Shown in pieces: positions 24,590-34,464 of a stretch of DNA of 64,000 nucleotides (position 1 is the stretch's first letter; every line of letters starts with the position of its first letter). The notes beneath the pieces were generated by a model. The model was not told where the DNA came from, made no database searches, and saw only the letters and a program-made list of their open reading frames with translations. Origin of the DNA: Posidonia oceanica. Its lineage: Eukaryota > Streptophyta > Magnoliopsida > Alismatales > Posidoniaceae. The DNA lies in NCBI GenBank assembly GCA_037176725.1, contig JAZBRS010000060.1, forward strand, positions 54,340,001 to 54,404,000. The letters are read 5' to 3'. Position numbers and translations under genes: made by a program.

Positions 24590-25590
24590 TGCATTTGGGC
24601 TGGCAGCCCTAACTGCTCGGGAATAGGTTCGTCAACTTATCATCCATCCATCTATCCTTCGCATTTTGATGCCAGGGGCGCTGCGGCTGTCCCCTGATAT
24701 CATTCCTGATACCAGGGGCATCTTTTTGCTGCCCTATGGTATCATCCCCCTAACGCACCGAGCTGGTAGCCCTAACTATTCGGTGATAGGTCCGTAAACC
24801 TATCACCCTGCACTTTCCTTGCATTAGCCTACTACATCTCCCACCGGCATTGCACATCTCACGGTGAGCCCTTACATCCATTTCATTGCATCTGGTTCTC
24901 CTCGTCTCCCAGCTTTCCTCAGCTAGACCAGGTGGTGACTCTGCAACCCATTGTCCTTCGGGTTGGTACCCTTAACTACTCGGCTGGCAAACTCGTTAGT
25001 TTTGTCTCCACTTTGCATTTCGATTCCAAGGGCGCTTCGGCTGGAGATACTAGGGGCATCTTTATCGGGTTGACATCCCTAACTGTTAAGGGAGCGCCTA
25101 CGGACCTCTGCCACACCTTCGGGTGTGGTACTCCCATTGCATTTGTGGTTACAAGTCCTCCCACTTGTCACCACCTCTCTTGCCTGACAAACTCACCGGC
25201 CTGTCACAGCCTTCGATGCCAAGGGTTCTTCAGCTGCCCCCTGGTATCATTCCTGATACCAGGGGCAACTCCTTTTTGCCTTTTGGTATCGCCTCACCCT
25301 CATCTGGGCTGACATCCCCAACTGTCGTGGGAGCATTTACGGACCTCTACCTCACCTTCTGGTCCGGTATCCCCGCCCCTTTCCACCTTCATTCGGGCTG
25401 ATGATCCCTAACTATCCGATGATGAGTCCGTTAACTCCTCAAAGGGCCGATATTCCCCAACTATCCGGTGATGAGTCTGTTAACTCCTCAAGGGCTGATA
25501 GCCCCAACTATTCGGTGATGAGTCCGTCGACTCCTCGTGGGCCGATATTCCCCAACTATCCGGCGGTAGGTCTGTTAACTTATCACCTTT
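24590..25590 (+). repeat. Hairpin array H1/H2, element #2, block 2
   Basis: Further H1/H2 modules at about 24597, 24762, 24958, 25068, 25305, 25396, 25443, 25490 and 25538; the last four are tandem at 47-49 bp. Examples are GATAGGTCCGTAAACCTATC (perfect 6-bp stem) and GATA-TTCCCCAAC-TATC. Between them lie the long inverted repeats listed separately. Confidence 0.7.
24691..24743 (+). other. Two overlapping alternative stems
   Basis: CCCCTGATATC (24691-24701) can pair with GATACCAGGGG (24708-24718, one mismatch). The same right arm can instead pair with GCCCTATGGTATC (24731-24743). The two stems exclude each other. A second copy with a perfect 11-bp first stem is at 25238-25265, and a third in the young element at 53092-53143. 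Confidence 0.65.
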
Positions 25591-25707
25591 CGTTATAGTG
25601 TAATAGCATTCTGTTGCATAGCATCAACATCTCATTGCATAACATCATATAGCTTCTTTGTATCCCTCTGTAGAGTCAGTCCTAATACTACATCTCATCA
25701 TTACACG

Positions 25708-26110
25708 GATATCGCCGGCTTAGGAACCGAACCCCTGGTTCGCATATTGCCTAAGGTAGCCTCTGCAGTGCCAGCAAACCTTTTTACAGCATGGCTTGCT
25801 TTGGATGATACTCGCAGTAGTGCACGACCCAGGATCGTTTCCTCAGTTTCACATATCCGGCGTCCCACTCTATATACACTGCATTTCACTACATGACATT
25901 GCACTCTTATTACACTGCTACTCCTCTGTAGTCAGCACACCAACTTCTGCCTTCTGCTTCCTGGACACGGCATACTTAGGAAACCGAACCCCTGGCTTGC
26001 GTATGGCTTAAGGTACCATCCTCAGCGACAGAGAAAAAACTTTGCACAGTTTAGCCAGCTGTTGGACACCAGCAGTAGTGCACAGCCCAGGATCGCTTCC
26101 TTGGCATTAC
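25708..26110 (+). repeat. Pair of 150-bp modules with a CTTAGG/CCTAAG stem
   Basis: Two related stretches (25708-25860 and 25966-26115) share CTTAGGAAnCCGAACCCCTGG, a following CTAAGG or TTAAGG, and GCAGTAGTGCACRRCCCAGG. The CTTAGG arm can pair with CCTAAG in the first and with CTTAAG (one wobble) in the second. Function unknown. Confidence 0.55.
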
Positions 26111-26640
26111 ATACCCGCCATCGCATGCACATCCACTGCATCTTACTTACAACTCTTGCATCGCCTTCACCTCGACATTGCTCGATGAATGGCTACCGTG
26201 CTAGAGCCGTACACTACTCAACGCACTCTCGTCGTCTGGCCTTGCCTAGTGACCTCTGCATTGCATTTTTCTGCCACTACCACGTGCATGCATCGCCCGC
26301 TTTTCCCCCAGTGGAGTACAGCACTACGAGCATCAGCATTAGCATCGCATACGCACTGCCATCGCATGTTTTCCCTAGCGGAGTTCAGCGCAAACATTAG
26401 TGTAGTTTTTTTGCATACCATCAGCATCTCAAGACTAACACTAACTTTGCATCCTAACTTTTGCATTTTGCATTGGCATTTGCATTGGCATTGGCATTTG
26501 CATTTGCATTGCGGCAACAAGTCACGACCTTTTCGGTGCATCTGCCGAATAAGTGACTCACGCCGACAGCAACATTTCTTCCACCATCTTCAGGTGGGGT
26601 GTCTTTGTCAACCTTGAGCAACGGCCTTGGTCCCCTCGAC

Positions 26641-26660
26641 CTTGCTCAGGGAGGGGCATC
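26641..26660 (+). other. Polypurine tract of element #2
   Basis: CTCAGGGAGGGGCATC directly precedes the 3' LTR start (TGTAGATATCC at 26661). The same tract precedes the 3' LTR of element #3 at 55571-55585. It would prime plus-strand DNA synthesis. Confidence 0.75.
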
Positions 26661-26904
26661 TGTAGATATCCAAATCTGAAAGTCAGGCGACGGTTGTTTG
26701 CTTTAGAAGTGCGCATGGACGAGGCAGCCCCAACCCTTTCTTGAAACACCAAACCAAACCCAAACCCACCAAAACTCCACCAATCACATCCCAATACATC
26801 CACCACCACAAATACCACAAAGCCATAGCCCTGGATGGCCCACGAACCAAAGAAATAGGATCAGAAGGTGAGGCGGCCAAACTGACAGGATTACTCTTAC
26901 GTCC

Positions 26905-27095
26905 AGCTCCCGCGTTGAGCTCCTGCATTTTGTCCTGTGTTAGTGGCAGAAATTGATAGTCTGACACTCGCGTCGAGCTCCCGCATGGAGCTCCCGCGTT
27001 TTGTCCTGTGTTAGTAGCGAAAACTGACAGGCTGACACTCGCATCGAGCTCTCACGTGGAGCTCTCGCGTTTTGTCCTGTGTCAGTAGCAAAAAT
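26905..27095 (+). repeat. Three 71-bp repeats in U3
   Basis: Three copies of a unit with GAGCTCCCGC and TTTTGTCCTGTGTTAGTAGC, repeating at about 26928, 26999 and 27070. They lie 200-390 bp upstream of a TATA box, the usual place for LTR enhancer repeats. Confidence 0.7.
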
Positions 27096-27290
27096 CAGGC
27101 GGACCAATCACCTTGGCCCACCTTTTCCTTGCTCGCCATTGGCTCCCGCCGATCTGAGCTTGTGCCTCCGAACACTTAGGTCATCCAGCCCTCCATCCCA
27201 GCCATTTCAACCGTCGATCTTCAACCAACATAACATCCACCCGATTTGAATCCAGATCCACGCTAAGGGCCTACAGTCATTTCAACCACC

Positions 27291-27297
27291 TATAAAA
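27291..27297 (+). promoter_or_regulatory. TATA box of the element #2 LTR
   Basis: TATAAAA in an otherwise GC-richer context, followed by a C/T-rich start region. It would put the transcription start near 27320 and make U3 about 650 bp. Confidence 0.55.
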
Positions 27298-29189
27298 CAG
27301 TAACCCAGCCTCTCTAGACCTCCGGTTGGCTTCTCTCTAGCTTCCCTTCGCTTCCTCTTGGAATCCCGAGCAACCACCTGAGCTTCCAGACCCCCGAGCC
27401 TTCTCAATTCCAGTGCCCTTGGATTGAGAACCCATCTCCGACGAACCACTTCGCTGCCGAGGCACTCCCGGAGTTCCACCACCTCCAGAGCCTTCCCTAG
27501 AGCCCATGAGAGAGAGTGTGAACTTCCCCTTGCATCCCGGACGGCCGTAGCCCTCACCTGCGACTGCTGGCCTCGCGCGCTCGGAGTGACGCCGCTGCTG
27601 GAGAAGAACATCCCGCAGCACCATTCGCAGGTAATCCTTCCAACTCCTGTAGCCTACATTACTTCCCCGCATTGCATGTTTACTTCCTAAGTGTTTATTT
27701 CCCCTTCTAGCATAGTTGTTCGCCTGATTTTAGTGTTTTTCGCTGTCTCCGACGATGGGTCGTCGGCTCGCGTGCGGCCTCGCGCCGTCGCACACATAGT
27801 CGCCCCGACCTTCCACCCAAAGGCTCCAGCATCGTCCCCCCGACTCTCCTCAGTGCGTCCATCGCCAGCCGCACCCTCCAAGCCGCCTCTATGGTCGGTG
27901 GAGATGTGCGACCGCCGGGGTGATACTATCGAGGTGGACAGGACGACCCGGGCAGTGCCGCCCTGCATTTGCACCCCAGTTGGGTAGCTTGGTACACCAC
28001 CTCGCTTCCCCAACTGGTTTCATCGTAATTCATTAAGCATCGGACCTTGAATCTAGCGATGAAGGTCCTCTGTCCGACTGGCCAGTCCCGCGTGGACCTC
28101 CCGCGTGTTTGACCGTGACATCAAGCTGAGTTCCCAGCCCCTTTTCGACCCTTATTTGTACCTGCTCCTTTTATAATTTAGCATATTATTGTTGTCGGGC
28201 ATCCACTCTTCATCATCGATCTGATTTCTTTACATTCTATTAACTATTGGGCCCGGAACCCGGCGATGAAGGTTCTCTGTCCGAACCGACCGGTCCCACG
28301 CAGAGGTCCCTCGTAGACCTCTCGTGTGTTTGATTGTGATATTGGGCAGAGTTCCCAGCCCCTTTCTGACCTTTGTTTATGCCTGCTTCTTTCATGTTAT
28401 TGCATATTATTGTTCCGGGACACCCCCTCCTCATCATTCAACCAGTCCTATACCGAATTGAATTGAGGAGAGCCTCTCATTTGGCCATGACTTTCCATTG
28501 GACAAGCAAACTATTCCCGCGTGGAGGTCCCACATGGGCCTCTCGTGTATTTAACAGTAGCTTCTACAGATGTGGACAGAGCCTTTTACTCTTGTTTTAG
28601 CTATCCCTCATGCATGTTTACATTCAAGTATCCTTTAGTTACTTCTCTGTTTCCTTTTAGTGTTAAGCAATGTTTATTTAAGCCTTATATGCTTTACATT
28701 TGCCTTCTATTATGCATGCTGCTTTCCAGCATTATATTGTCATTTACCTAGTTTCTTTTAGCATGTATGAGTGTTTATCTGAACCCTATCCTCTTGCACT
28801 TGTTTCCCTTATGCATGTGTACCTCCTAGCTTTATGTGGCTACTTTCCTTGGTTTCTTTTAACCTTTATGCATGTTTATTTGAGGCTTTTCTTTTCACCT
28901 TCTTGCATTATCATAGCACGTTTCCTTTTGCTAGAGCATATATTAATTGGCCTTTGGCCTACATTGAGCCACACTATGAGCGGAATGACGTTAGAGAAGG
29001 CCGCTCCTCCAGTGTGTCAGGGATGCCTAATACCTTCCCCGCACGTAACAGTAGTTCTTACCCATCTCTGGACCGCAATGACCCAGTGTCGCATCCATTT
29101 TGCATGGATCCACTTTGGTTTTCTTTCGTTTTATTAGTTTACATCTAGTTTTCCTTGTCTTTTGGCTTTTCTCAATTAGACTAGTTGGT

Positions 29190-29571
29190 GACTCCCCCCT
29201 TTTTTGTTGTTTATCTTATTCGCTGATTTCGTCGATTATTGGTGTTTTTATTCTCTTTATCGAGTCGAATTCTCCTCGGATACACCATTAACTGTGGCCT
29301 CTTTCTCTTTCGCCAGGCGTCTGCGAGCTTTGGCAGCGGCCCCCGTGTCGTATACGAGAGACGGTCACATAAGAATGGCCACTCCGTCGGGGAAATCAGA
29401 CTTGGTCTCATTCCTTTTCTCCTTTTATCGTCACTTATCATTTTATTGGTGTTTTCTTCCTCGAGTCGAACTTTCCTCGGATACACCATTAGCTGTGGCC
29501 CTCATTCTCAATGGCCGGGCGTCTGCAAGCTTTGGCAACGGCCCCCGCGTCGTACTCGAGAGACGATCACA
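29190..29571 (+). repeat. 203-bp tandem duplication of the LTR end, including a PBS-like site
   Basis: The segment with CGAGTCGAATTCTCCTCGGA (29260) is repeated at 29463 (203 bp). The first copy ends GAGAGACGGTCACA and is followed by TGGCCACTCCGTCGGGGA (29376-29393), a diverged tRNA-Arg type PBS. The second copy ends GAGAGACGATCACA and meets the flank. A PBS inside a 3' LTR is not expected. Confidence 0.65.
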
Positions 29572-31150
29572 CCAGTCATCAAGGACCTCCCAACGAGATG
29601 GGGGGCCAAAATTTTGAAAAAAGCGCAAAGCCTCTAAGCGAGGTCAGGCAGAAAGTGCTCGTCCTTGACTCTGATTTTCGAAAATAGGGAGAAGGGGAAG
29701 ATAGATTATTATGTATGTATGTTTTTGTGGCTTAGGATTCAAAGTAGCTGATGCCGAGAGGATGCTTCTACGTTTTCTAATTCAGGGGATTCTTGATCCT
29801 CACGCAATGCCATGTCGAGTTGTGGTTGGTGGCTCTCATTCTCACTCTCAATTTAGAAGGAGGCCTCAGTTTTGCAAAGTATAGCCTTTGGCTGCATGTG
29901 GGTAGCAGAAGCATTGGATGTAGTTTCATAGCCTCTGTCTTAATTCCTCGGGGAACAGCTACCGCTTTTGATGCTCTCGGATAGATTTTCTTTTCCCCTT
30001 TTGAGTGACGGGACTTGCATCTAACCTGTGAGGGATGTAGAGTTGTTGTCTGCACAAGGGATTGGAGCGTGCTGCTTCGCTCGGAGGGTGGGGCCAGGTC
30101 CTCCTGATGATGTTTCCCATGCTATTGGCATTGTGGTGCTTGGAGTTGAAAGTTGAGGGGGCTTCGATGTTTGTCCGAGTCACTCCTCTCATGGACGCCT
30201 TCTATCTTTGACTTCTTTCTTCATTTTTCTTTTGTACCCAGCATGCATATCTTGTTATCATATTTTTTTTCTCACATGATCTCTATTCTTTTGGATATGC
30301 ATGTCTTCATCCTCTTGGGGTAGTGGTCCCTAGTGAGGTGTTAAGAGTTTGGCTGGTCGGCGTACACCCTCAGCCTCTGCTGTATGTACAGGTAGTCTCT
30401 AGCTATGCTCTGCTTTGCTTTGGTCCTCTCCATGTCTGGTGGACTCTCTTGATGGGGTGGATCTCGCTTTTGGAGTTTGAGCTCTGCCAAACACTTTGTT
30501 CTACTCTCAGTCTCACTATGTAGCCACATGCAAGAGATGGCGCTGCTTAGGTGAGTTCTGCCTAGGGTGGTTGATGCTTGATATCCTCTTGACGCTACTT
30601 GTTTGTTCAAAGCCGGTTTTTGGGATTATGCAAATGTTTATGTGTTTTGTGGGTTTTACACATGTTTTTGGATTTTTCTTGGTTTTGTGATTTTTATGGT
30701 TTTTCTTTTAGGAAAACATAAAGTTGAAAACTAGCAGAAAGGAAAACATGTTTTTGTAGTTTTGCATATTTTGATTTTTTTTGTTTTTTTTTTGGGTTTT
30801 CCAGAATGCAAGAAATGATATGTACAATATGATAAGTTGACGGACCTATCACCGGATAGTTAGGGCTATTAGCTCGGTGATGAATTGACGAACCCATTGC
30901 CGGATAGACATTTTGACAGGCATCAACTTGGCAGTTAGGGCTACCAGCCATGATAGACATTTTGATAGACGTCAACCAAGCAGTTAGGGCTGCCAGCCTG
31001 AATGCAGAGGAATGAAAAAAGGAATGCATGTTTTTTGGGTTTCTGGTGATTTTATGTTTTTTATGGTTTTCCGTTAGGCTAGAAAATGCAAAACAAAATG
31101 AAAATAAAAGTAAAGACACTACAGAAATCAAAAGATGGGTAAGAGGGACT
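29572..31150 (-). mobile_element. 3' untranslated region of element #1
   Basis: Read on the minus strand, it runs from the end of gag (31150) to 29572, where element #2 was inserted. 29590-30600 is an inverted, diverged copy of 23450-24440 in element #2. 30830-31010 holds H1/H2 hairpins. There is no pol sequence. Confidence 0.7.
30830..31010 (-). repeat. Hairpin array H1/H2, element #1
   Basis: Minus-strand modules such as GGCAGCCCTAACTGC and GATAGGTCCGTCAACTTATC, the same two-hairpin units as in elements #2 and #3, in an independent insertion. Confidence 0.65.
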
Positions 31151-32555
31151 TATTGTCAGCAACCATGGGTGGGAGGTGCTAGGTCAGCTCCTACGCTACT
31201 GGTGCTGTCGGCAGGGTCCACTGTTGGCAGTGCGGGGAGTCTTGGGGCTGCTGATGGTAGTGTAGAGAGCATTGGAGCTACTGATGGCAGTGCAGGGAGC
31301 ACTAGAGCTGCTAGGGTTGGAGGAGAAGTTGACCTGGATGGTGCTGCGATCAAGTTTGCTGTCGACACCGCCGTTGCATCTCCGAGCATCCCACGGATGA
31401 GCTAGGAAAGGTAGGAAAAGGAGATTAAGCCGATGGGATCAAAAGGATCCATCAGGGCAGAGCTAGACTCAGAGAGGATAGGAGTAAGGGAGAAGACCCC
31501 CAAGGTTCCGACATCTTCGAAGCCTGTAGGCTCAGGAGAGGGAGGGTCGGCTACACTAAGTTGTGCAAGTGCTGGTGCAAGTGCATGTGCAGGTGTTGCC
31601 TCCTGTGCGTCAATGCTGATGACCTTTCGATCGATCAGGCACTAAATGGCATCTCGCAGAGTAAGGCAGTCATCCGTCGAGTGCTCTGTAGCTCGATGGA
31701 AGCTGCAGAACTGATCCGTGTTATGCCACCACAAAGGGGGATTTGGTGACAAACGGATAGCCAGGAGTCTCAGGAGTGACTCAACCTGAGGGAAGATAAC
31801 GCTCAATGGTTTGGCCAGAGGGGTGTAATCACACTCGGCTCGATGAGGTCGTCTTTGCCCTGGTTGGATTCCTTGCCGAGTAGGTGCGACGTGATGCACT
31901 GGCTCGATGGTGGCAGTGTGTGCAGTGTGTGCAAGGTCATGTGCATAATCTAGCGGAATAGAGTCTGGCTGACTCTTTGAATAGGTAGGCTCAGCGGGAG
32001 AATCGACGTACGCGACGGCTTGCTATTCGGAGTAGCCAGGAGCAGACTTTTTGTTGTTGTTGTTGCTACAGCGATTGTTGCTACTGGAGGGGTTGTTGGC
32101 CTGCCTAGCCATTATAGAGAGTGCAGGGAAATGCCCACTTTGTAGTGAGCTTTCCACGTGGGCACCAGTTCTAATCAGCGAAGCGAAACTAGTGACTGGT
32201 TGGATGCTGAGCAGAGCCCTAGTTGCTGGCTATGCCCCCTTGATGATTATCTCGATAGATTCCTTGTCAGAGGGTCTATCTCTGACCCAGACGGCTATGG
32301 AGCGCCAGCGACCGACATACTCCCCTAATGGCTCGTGGGGCCCCTGCCGGATGGTGACAAGATCCGCTCGCTTGGGGATCAAGTCGAGGATGAAAGAATA
32401 CTGCTCTAGGAAAGCCTGGGAAAGATTAGTCCAAGTCTGAACCACGGCCATGTCAAGCGAAATGAACCACTTGAGTGCAGTGCCGGTTAGGCTCTTCTGA
32501 AACAAGCGGATCAGGAGCCTGTCGTCAGCTTGAAGCTGAGCAAGGTCTCCGCAGT
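31151..32555 (-). pseudogene. gag: gag of element #1, C-terminal half
   Basis: Minus-strand continuation of the gag begun at 62485. It encodes the end of the capsid core (FQKSLTGTALKWF near 32500, then FLEQYSF and EYVGRWRS), a proline-rich stretch and a zinc knuckle CSFHRATEHSTDDC (31666-31707). Several stops and frameshifts break it. At 32555 it is interrupted by the young element; the codons on the two sides of the 28.8-kb insertion meet in frame when one copy of the 5-bp duplication is discounted. After the last recognisable coding part (about 31156) the sequence passes directly into the 3' UTR, with no protease or pol. Confidence 0.8.
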
Positions 32556-34459
32556 TGTTGACACCCCATCTTGACAGGCTTGGACCCTTGGAGCCCTCTT
32601 GGTGATTGCTGGATCAAACCCCAACCAAACCCTAGCCCTAATCCTCCTTTCTACCCTTCAAAATCAGCCTGTTTTGACCTAAACCTTTGCCCCCCTTCCC
32701 AACCTCAAAACTTAACCAAAATCCATAGGAAAACCCACCACTATCCATTCAACAAGCCTTCCCAAAAACTTAGAAATTTCCAAACCTGACCTATTCCCAA
32801 AAACCCTAGAAAACCTAGGTGAAACTACCCCTTTTCTACACCTTGAAACACCTCCAAAACCTCCTTAGAATCAAACCCAAACTTTAGAACCAAGACTTCA
32901 AATCCTAGACTACCCACTCACCAATTCTCACCCCATTCCAAGACCATTAAGACCCTCTTTCACCCAAATTATCCTTTTCTCTCTCCGGGATTATCATTTT
33001 CTCTCTCCTCTCTCTCTCTCCTGATTATCATCTCTCTTTTCATCCCCTCCTCATCCTTTTTTTGGTCTGGCTGTGGGCCCCCTCTGTGCTTCTATCCTTC
33101 CTCTATCTTATCCCTATTTTTACTTTATTTTTAACACTTTTTCTGAATTTGAAAAAATCCTTTCTCTCCAACCTATCCCTTTTCCTCTTATCTCCCTCTT
33201 TTTTCCATTTCTTTCCTCCTTCTCTTTTCCTTTTCTCCCTTTTGCAAAAATCCACAAAAACCCATAAAAATCTGTAAAATCTCAAAACACAAAAGAAACA
33301 AATCAGAACCCTAAGAAAAACAATTAAAAAATGTTAAACAAGCAATTAACAACTTAAACTTAACTAAATCAAGTTAAAAGAAAAACCAAACATGCAAACT
33401 AAAAAATGCAAAACAAATCAAAAGAAAACACTGAAAAATCTGGGAAAAAACTAAAATGAGATCTAAACTCACCAAAAGTAAAAACCCCACTAAAAGAATT
33501 AAAAAACAAACCCTAAAGAGAAGAATTAAAAATCGAACACTAAAACAAGTAATTAAAAAAGGCAAAAGACTTAACCTAATAAACATAAGAAAAACAAGTT
33601 GAAAACTTAATTAAAAAAGAAAAGAAAAACACATCTGAAAGACTTAAAAAAGACCCTATCAAACCAAAAAAATCCAACTAAAAACTTCAAGAAAAATCCA
33701 CAAATAAAAATCAAAACATAACTTAAAAGACTTAAGAAGGAAAAACCCTAAGAAGACTACAACTTAAAAATCTAAAAAACATCCTGATTAATGGGAAAAT
33801 AAATCCTAAAAAATCCTAACCAGTATCCTAAGTGTCCCACAAAGGAAACATAATTTTAAAATAATTTAAAAAAGGGTTTAACAAACACTTAATCAAGAGA
33901 AAACTAATTAAAAGCAAAACCAAAACCCTAAAACCCTAATAAAGCCCAAAACACATTAATCAACTCAAAATGACCATTAAAAATCTTAATTAAAATCCTA
34001 ATCTACAGCAAAACTCTTCTAATATTTTTATTTATTTTTAGTTTATTTTTACCTATTTTATTTCCCCATTCTATCCTCTCTTTCTTTTTTTTGCTTTTCT
34101 TTTCCATTCTTTCTTTTCTTTACTGGGCTCAATCCGGCCCGTTTCTTCTTTTTTCTTTTTTTTCCTTTTTTCAGCCCACAACACGGTCCGACCCACGCTC
34201 CTTCTCCCTCCTTCTTCTTCCTCGCGCGTCAGCTGAATTCCTCCCGCGAGCTCGAGCTGCTGCAGTACTCCCTCCCTCATTTGAATTTCAAGCTCTCCCT
34301 CTCCATCAGATCATGCGACAGCAGCCCGCCGCTCTCTCATCTCTCAGCACCTTTTCCGGGAGGTATTGAATGCCGGTCGCCTCGTCGTCTCCTGTCTGCT
34401 GCAGTGGCCGCCGATGAAGTTTGAAATTCAGCAGCGCGCCAGCAGCCGGTCTCTCCCCA

Positions 34460-34464
34460 TATAA
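34460..34464 (+). promoter_or_regulatory. TATA box of the element #3 LTR
   Basis: CATATAAGC in a GC-rich setting, 1.9 kb into the LTR; the same in the 3' LTR at 57492-57496. Transcription would begin near 34490. Confidence 0.5.

Larger units (their letters stand above)
22770..26660 (+). mobile_element. 3' untranslated region of element #2, no pol
   Basis: About 3.9 kb with no protease, RT, RNase H or integrase sequence. It holds hairpin arrays (22905-23195, 24590-24830, 24945-25590), a strong inverted repeat (24691-24743, 25238-25265), a stretch at 23450-24440 found inverted at 29590-30600, a scrap of LTR tail (24880-24945), a pair of 150-bp modules (25708 and 25966) and a pre-polypurine block (26512-26660). 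The direct change from gag to 3' UTR is shared with element #1, so this is a gag-only (TR-GAG-like) retroelement. Confidence 0.7.
26661..29571 (+). mobile_element. 3' LTR of element #2 (2.9 kb)
   Basis: Starts TGTAGATATCCAAATC directly after the polypurine tract and ends GAGAGACGATCACA. After it, the sequence continues as the 3' UTR of minus-strand element #1, so element #2 was inserted there. It contains three 71-bp repeats (26905-27095), a TATA box at 27291, tandem blocks of about 215 bp with GATGAAGGTYCTCTGTCCGA (28040, 28255, degenerate near 28470), the conserved box (28990-29065) and a 203-bp duplication of its own end. The sequence is unlike the LTRs of #3 except for the box and tail. 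Confidence 0.75.

Noticed and set aside
22905..25590. CRISPR array
   Set aside because: Short repeats with regular spacing, but they vary, have no constant direct repeat with unique spacers, and lie in a plant retroelement 3' UTR.
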